A DNA stretch of 23,854 bases from Elysia marginata (lineage: Eukaryota > Mollusca > Gastropoda > Plakobranchidae). Location: NCBI GenBank assembly GCA_019649035.1, contig BMAT01001407.1, forward strand, positions 18,957 to 42,810, in the 5' to 3' direction. A program made the translations under genes and the position numbers. Shown piece after piece: positions 18,048-23,854 of the stretch; positions within the stretch are counted from its first letter, which is position 1, and every line of letters starts with the position of its first letter. The notes under the pieces are model-generated. The model saw nothing but the letters and a program-made list of their open reading frames with translations, was not told the DNA's origin and ran no database searches.

Positions 18048-21000
18048 TTCCTACTTTTGTTCCTTTTCTTTATATACCAGTGTGTGATTACAACCGGTTC
18101 TCCTTCGTCTTTCTTTCTCAAGTCTTATCTACTTACAATTCTATCAATATCATTATCTTACGTGTTTTCTTTTTATTCCGTTAAATATAGTTTTAATTTT
18201 TTGTGTTTGTGGGCACCTATCTATGGGTAATTCTCTCTTATATACATTATACGTATAAATTACTTTTTGTACTGAGATGTATATAAAAAACGATTGTTAA
18301 CTTTTTATTTAGTTTTTTCTTATTAACCTTTCATCTCCAAATCCATTAAAATTTCTACTTCTTGTGCAAACCGCACACATCATATCAGTTGATGTTACTT
18401 CTACCTGATTAAACTCCAAAAGCACGCTTTTGTCTGGACCCTTCTTTACAGGCCGAGCAGATGTCAACTTGATTCCCGGCACGAATGCCTCCCCTTTTTC
18501 TGCGCTCCTAGGTTGAGATCTTGGTATCCTGCGAGTGCTCGCATCACATCGGTTCGCACCCGACAAATAGCTACCTCTCTGGATTTGTTCATCTAGCCAC
18601 AGTCCGCCTCAATAGCCAATAAATAGATCTCCGGTAAGCGTACAGAGCAGTGAATAGAGTATTATGTAAGCCAAGCATTGTGTGACAGACAGTGTGATAA
18701 CTCAACACAACTTTGACAGCAATACTGATACATGACTGGAACCTAGTACTAATTGTGATGAAACCGGAGCTTGATAAGGTTTTTTAGGGCCCATGTACAG
18801 ATAAAACTGCTATAAGTATCGTTTTTATTGTGATGATTGACGTGAAAAGGCCCGCAAATTAATGTTACGTTCGATGATGGACTAGTGTATACAGTAAAGT
18901 GCCTACTGTTTTGCCACAAGGCACTCAAGCTGTTGTTCATAAATAAGTTTAAATGAGATTCACTTGGAACAAACCACTACAGAGTTCTACGAACTGAAAC
19001 ATATTTCTTTCTGCTTTCAAGGCTCAGCTAAAGGTAGAGAATTTTTACTAACAAGGCACCTTTTTAGATTTGTAAAGCTTGAAATAGTCTGATTACATTA
19101 TAACAATTTTGATTAGTATCGATTTTCCTTTTTAGTTCATTAAAGAATACGTGCCCGAATGAAATATTGTACAGTAACGATAACCACGTACCTTTTTAGG
19201 TTCCTTTTTTGCTGTTTTTATTTCTTTTTTTTATCGTTTGGTTATTTATTACAGAAACTTTACGTAGTTAGATCTAAGAATAGTAAGAATTTTATTACCT
19301 TTTTTTCTTCCTGATGTTGCATCAGTACTCCCACTTCTTCCATTGTGCACATTCTATTGTTTTATCTTAATCATTCTAAAATATAGTCCTGGAGCCTAAT
19401 TATTTTTCTTTAAGATTTTGAAATAAATAAATTGTAATGGAAACATTCATTTTGTTTGATATATTTAAAGTAAAATGTTTGCTTTGTAGTTTTATGATTA
19501 TAATGGGTTAGACGTGATGTCATTACATAACTGGAAATAGTAGACCTACTTAATATGATAAACAACATTAAACTTGAGGTAGGTTAAACGCGTGATTATA
19601 GTATAGGAACAGTTTTAATAAAGTCTGTTATCTGATAACAAAGAACTTGATTGGTGATACTATGAAGCGCTTGGTTAAAGGGCTAATAAAAAAACCTCCA
19701 CTCACCTACAACAAAAATACATTTTTTCCGATGTACAAAATAAGAGTCGTAGTTACGGAAATTTGACTTATAGTTATACTAGCATTAGCATGTTTCGTCT
19801 TTGGTTTTGTAGTGATTGATTTAACTTGTTGACACTTTGGAGCGTGACAATTTTTAAAGTAGTGGGGACAGTACAGCATAATTGTTATTTCTAGATTTCT
19901 AGAAATCTAGAAGGTTCATAAAACACCAGGACATCCTCTCAAAGTTCATAATAGATTATTCCCCGCATGCCCCGCTTTGTGGTTTCAAGCTCTTCTAATC
20001 TATACCATGTCTCCACCTCGCGGCTTGGTTCAGCCCATTGGATATAGAGATAGCCTCAAAACCAATACCGGGTACCTTTATCCATAAAACTCTGGACATC
20101 TTAGACAAAAAAAAGAAATAAAGGTCAGTAAAAATCTTTGGCAGGATTAAAAATATTGCTCTGTTTCTTTTATTTCTTTTCTAAATTGTTAACGTTTGCA
20201 TTGACGTTTTACTTTACTGTTTTCCTATGTCATTAGGCTAACTTACTGTAGCCAAATCTGGTTTATGTGTAAAACATGACTTGAGAACACTTTTCACGTT
20301 TATAATGTGCTTTTCGAAAACAATTACATATAACAACTATTAAGCTTACCTTTTTCATTGAATTCCTCTAACTTTACAAAAGCTCTAGGGTTAGGGTGCC
20401 CTGGTTTTATCCCGAAGCAGATTTAGAAGAAAAAATATGCAATTGAATTTATGTTGCTTACCAAGACATATCTATGTAGGCACCCTGTCTACAAATAAAC
20501 TTCTACTGCTTGATTGATAAGTCACTGCTCTTTTGATAACGCTTTGTGATACATTAGAACTGTGCTATCATTTCATTCGAAAGACACGGCTAAAAATGCA
20601 CTGTAACAATAGATTATTTTGACTTCTACAGTCAAGTTTAACTTAACGTTATTAAAGCGCAGGACTCTGAAGTTTGCCTCTATTTTAAATTTTGGTACTT
20701 TGACGCGAAATAAAAAAACTAAAGAAGCCTAGTAGAAATGTAATCGCTTAAATTTATAAACACGTAACTGTTTGTTCTCATTGACCTGTCGTTTTTATCA
20801 CAACTGGGTTGATTTTTTAAATCAAAATTTCTAATCAAACTGCATGCTTTTCATGTCATCTGAGTGAATCTTCGTCAGTTATGACAAACAAAAAACCGAG
20901 ATAGATTAAATAATAAGCATCTCAGGTTTAACTGAGCGCATCTTATCGCATTCAAGACGATAAACGTATAGCTCCAGACTGCACAAACAACCTAGGGAGG

Positions 21001-21955
21001 AAGAACAACACCCGAACTGATCTCGCCGCATCCCTTTTGTTAAACATCGAAGGCCGTTCTGATATTAACAGGCTTCTTTCAAGTAGCAATTTTGTCCAAT
21101 TCGTTCAAAACATGAAACATTGTTATACATAAAATGCAAAGAATAGAGTTAGTTCACATTTTGGATCGCATGACTTTCTACCATAAAATCACTTAACTCC
21201 TGGTACATACCATGTGTCATTTAGTCCATATTCTTTCTAGGTTTTCAAAGTATTTTTAAGTTAAAAAAAACTAAATGCCAGGAAAATAGTTGTGATTAAA
21301 AAATCTAAAAAATGTTAACTTTGTATGTATCTTATGTGATAAAGCACACTGGTTTCTCGTTCTAAATCATTTAACTGAAACTTTCAAACGCGTGACCGAC
21401 AAGTATTCTTTTCGCTATGGGTGGTTATCTTGTCGGCTTAGTATTTTTATAGAAGAAAGCTTGTTTTTTATTGAAAAGATACTTTCAACACCTTTGTTTT
21501 GAAACTGATACGTAATGAAGTAAAAACGTTCCTTTGCATTCGTGGAATCTGTGTCCAAAATACGGCATCCCATTGAAGGCTCCTCAATGAAACGTTTGAC
21601 TTTCAATGAGGACAGTAAAAGATAAAATAAAAAAAGACTTACTTATAAAATCCTATTTTAATACAGAACAGCAACTGAACAACCCAAAAAGCTTCGGTTC
21701 TATCTAAGAGAAGAAATCCATAAAAAATACTAAAGATTGAAGCAGCAACTCTGTAACAATCAGCAGCTAAATGAGAGCATCGATATTTTTACACTTTTGT
21801 AATGTTTTTTTTTTATTTTCTTACATAAACTGTTAAGAAAAACTAATTAAATCGTAGCTTTTAACAGTTTTACACCAACTTTTTGTGAATAGCATGATTT
21901 CTTATCCATTTTCTTATGAAATTCTCCAATTTTTTTCTCACCTTGTCCATTTTAG
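18048..21955. other. Long stretch without a supported gene
   Basis: AT-rich DNA, probably intergenic or the intron upstream of the receptor exon. Two open frames look slightly better than noise: minus 18309-18608, with balanced composition, and minus about 21415-21606, preceded by a pyrimidine tract. Neither has a recognisable domain. A 24-bp palindrome lies at 19889-19912. A pyrimidine-rich tract and TTTTAG at 21930-21955 form the acceptor of the receptor exon. Confidence 0.5.
19889..19912. repeat. 24-bp perfect palindrome of the CTAGA motif
   Basis: The half-site TTCTAGATTTCT (19889-19900) is followed directly by its exact reverse complement (19901-19912). It belongs to the same CTAGA-rich word family seen elsewhere in the window. 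Confidence 0.95.
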
Positions 21956-21961
21956 GCCATC

Positions 21962-22957
21962 ATGTCGTGTAATAACACAACCTTTTACATGATTTTGATG
22001 AACAATACGGACTTATGGAAAGATTTTTCTGGAGCAACATTTTATGTGAGATTAATGAGTTACAATGCTCCTGCTGCGATGCAGGCAAACAAGATGATGA
22101 CCCCGATATGGGTCTTCATCGGCATCTTCGGCAACAGTATCTCTGCTATGGTGTGGGCAAACCCGAGAATGCGCACTTGCAACACTGCAGCCTATTACTT
22201 GACCTGTTTGTCCATAGCAGACTTGACCTTCCTGATCTTGTGTTTTATCTACGAACTGGATAACCCGTGGCTGTTGGGCACATTAGACCTAGTGTGCTGG
22301 TGTCAGATTTTCAATATGGCCAACATGGCGGTGCAGTACTTCTGTGTGTTCTTAGTATTCGCTTTTACTGTGGAGCGCTTTCTCTCCATGTGTTTCCCTT
22401 TTAAATCGGAGCGCTTCGGAAAGACTCGTACCCCTCGGATTATCCTAATCCTCTTAATGATCGCAATCATTATGAGTGTTCCTCAGGCTTACTTCTGGCA
22501 CATCAACCCCGTCGTTGGGAAGTGTCTAAGGCGCCCTGAGTCAATCCAATCAAAAACATCTTTTGCCTCTATTTACACTTGGTTATCTGAGATCGCAGTC
22601 TTCGGCTTGTTGCCACTTCTTGTTCTAGTTTTTAATGTGGGTGTTCTCCTCAAGATAAGAAGTGTGGGAAAGCTGTCCCTCGGCAATGCAACAGTAAACA
22701 GTAGAGCCTGTAGTCGAAACGGAACATTTCACGGCACATCTTTCAGGAGCTCTCAGCATCATTTGGATACTGACAATCTGGCCCCGCGTGCAAAGGGAGA
22801 CACCAAAGCCAAAAGCTACAAAGGCACAACGGTCACACTTTTGTGGGTGTCGTTTTTTCTTATCCTCACCATGTTGCCGAACACACTGATGTACGCCATG
22901 CAGGAAACGGTCACGTTTGGCTCAATATCCTGCAAACTCGAGGACATGCCCAGTGAT
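21962..22957 (+). CDS. Class A peptide-type G-protein-coupled receptor, TM1-TM6 exon
   Basis: This is a plasma-membrane receptor exon of 332 codons. The N-terminus has N-glycosylation sites (N4, N5, N14). TM1 spans about 47-66 with GN58; TM2 about 76-97 with the LSIAD core (D87); TM3 about 116-138 ending in E138-R139-F140; TM4 about 159-178; TM5 about 205-230 with P218; TM6 about 289-312 with LPNT (P306). C112 or C114 and C188 can form the usual TM3-ECL2 disulfide. The ATG lies 6 bases after a strong acceptor (TTTTAG, ending at 21955), and AIM is open in frame, so an upstream coding exon is possible. The exon ends at GTAAGT (22958) in phase 0; TM7 is outside the window. ERF replaces DRY, and the usual TM4 and TM6 tryptophans are missing. 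It most resembles invertebrate neuropeptide receptors; the ligand is unknown. Confidence 0.9.
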
Positions 22958-23774
22958 GTAAGTGTGAGCTTTACTACAATACCTCGATTTTTTTAAACGT
23001 TTTTAACTCTTGAAAACCAATAGGAAGTTCTAAATGTATAATTTAATAGCTTAGGGAAAACTTCTACATGTGCAAAGCGTGCTATTAACTGAAGTTTTTA
23101 TATTCGTACTATTCGGATCAAAAGAATGACGCTTAAAAACATGAAAAAAACTGAGCTTTATTATACATCTTAAGTTTTGCCACCTTAGCTTTAAAAAAGA
23201 TTTTGAACTTTAATTATTTTAAGTTAAATATGTACTGATTTTGCCAAATACGATAGAATTATTGCACATACTTTTGCGAGATAAATACTGCTTTGATCTT
23301 TAAAAAGGACATACTAATATAATGTAAAGCTGTTGGACATTTGAGACTCAGGGAGTTTTTTCCTCTTGCGTGTGTTTCGGATCCATTCTCTTCAGAAAGA
23401 TAAAATAAAACAAAATTAATAATCAATTTCATTTATGACGCTTAGATTGGGGAATGTTACTTGGTGAGAAAATGTTTCGATATTTTAGGTTACATGAAAC
23501 AAAAAACTTTTTCTATGACTTAATATACAGCTTGAAGTGTGCTTTTTCAACAACCTATAATCGCCTTCTCCCTTTGGAATAAATGGAAATGGATTCTTTG
23601 GGTGGATATATGGATTATAGCAGTTTTCCATTTTAAATGCAAGTAGTAAAATAGTATACTTGGTTGGGTTTAAAAAAGGAAGAACGAAACTTTTGCCTTT
23701 AAAAAATGTATACAATGTTTGAAAAAAAATCACAAAAAGATTTCTAAATCTGAATGAAATACTTCATAATTATG
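22958..23774 (+). other. Intron following the receptor exon
   Basis: It starts with the consensus donor GTAAGT. No acceptor followed by a TM7-like NPxxY frame was found before the window ends, so the intron is probably longer than 890 bases. The frame that runs on past the donor to a stop at 22994-22996 is intron read-through. Confidence 0.7.
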
Positions 23775-23854
23775 TTACTACTACTACCAACACCACTACA
23801 ACAACTTCTATAATTATTACTACAACTTCCACCACAACTACTACTACTACTACT
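23775..23854 (+). repeat. Imperfect (ACT)n trinucleotide repeat, runs off the edge
   Basis: ACT/ACA/ACC triplets become a pure ACT run at the window end, within the receptor intron. Confidence 0.95.

Noticed and set aside
17871..18230. Serine/leucine-repeat open frames
   Set aside because: They translate CT microsatellites; no domain and no coding signal.
18749..18940. 63-codon minus-strand frame starting with ATG
   Set aside because: No domain, no splice borders, contains AATAAA-type sequence; composition like non-coding DNA.
20935..21005. Minus-strand acceptor followed by a 38-codon open frame near 20995
   Set aside because: The acceptor is good but the translation is low in charged residues and has no donor or motif.
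22015..22263. 82-codon plus-strand frame inside the receptor exon
   Set aside because: Shadow of the receptor reading frame.
22958..22996. C-terminal 12 residues and stop of the receptor open frame
   Set aside because: They lie after a consensus GTAAGT donor, before TM7; intron read-through, not a real C-terminus.

Overview
The window looks like animal nuclear DNA, most likely from a gastropod mollusc (heterobranch or pulmonate snail or slug). The evidence is AT-rich sequence, small candidate exons with GT-AG borders, many decayed transposons of animal type, long CT, GATA and ACT microsatellites, and a dispersed TCTAGATCTAGA-like motif. I associate that motif with heterobranch snail genomes from general knowledge only. 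No species can be named from the sequence. No operons, bacterial genes or CRISPR arrays are visible.

Layout, left to right. The first 0.66 kb is a broken jockey-type LINE reverse transcriptase cut by the window edge. From 0.7 to 8.4 kb the DNA is mostly non-coding. It contains two short plus-strand exon candidates with YWTD/YWTE motifs (1996-2066 and 8293-8363), a SINE-like copy ending near 5.09 kb, a mariner-like transposase remnant (about 6.27-6.45 kb, minus strand) and microsatellites. From 8.7 to 9.45 kb lies a foldback element whose left arm has been split by about 445 bp carrying a tRNA-derived remnant. From 10313 to 11462 is a DNA transposon with matched terminal inverted repeats and hairpin ends, interrupted by a 367-base assembly gap. 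From about 11.83 to 13.43 kb is a Helitron helicase pseudogene with many frameshifts.

From 14.9 to 17.2 kb the minus strand carries four phase-compatible exon candidates of an unrecognised small gene. A plus-strand open frame at 17412-17642 faces it head to head. A CT-rich region follows (17.7-18.05 kb), then about 3.9 kb with no supported gene. The best-supported gene is at 21962-22957: the first coding exon of a class A peptide-type G-protein-coupled receptor covering TM1 to TM6 and ending at a clean splice donor. TM7 lies beyond the right edge.

The genes seen do not form a pathway. The window reads as one receptor gene plus fragments of others in transposon-rich intergenic or intronic DNA. 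I found no convincing new biological system. The most interesting structures are the split foldback element, the hairpin-ended transposon, the YWTD exon pair and the unrecognised minus-strand gene.
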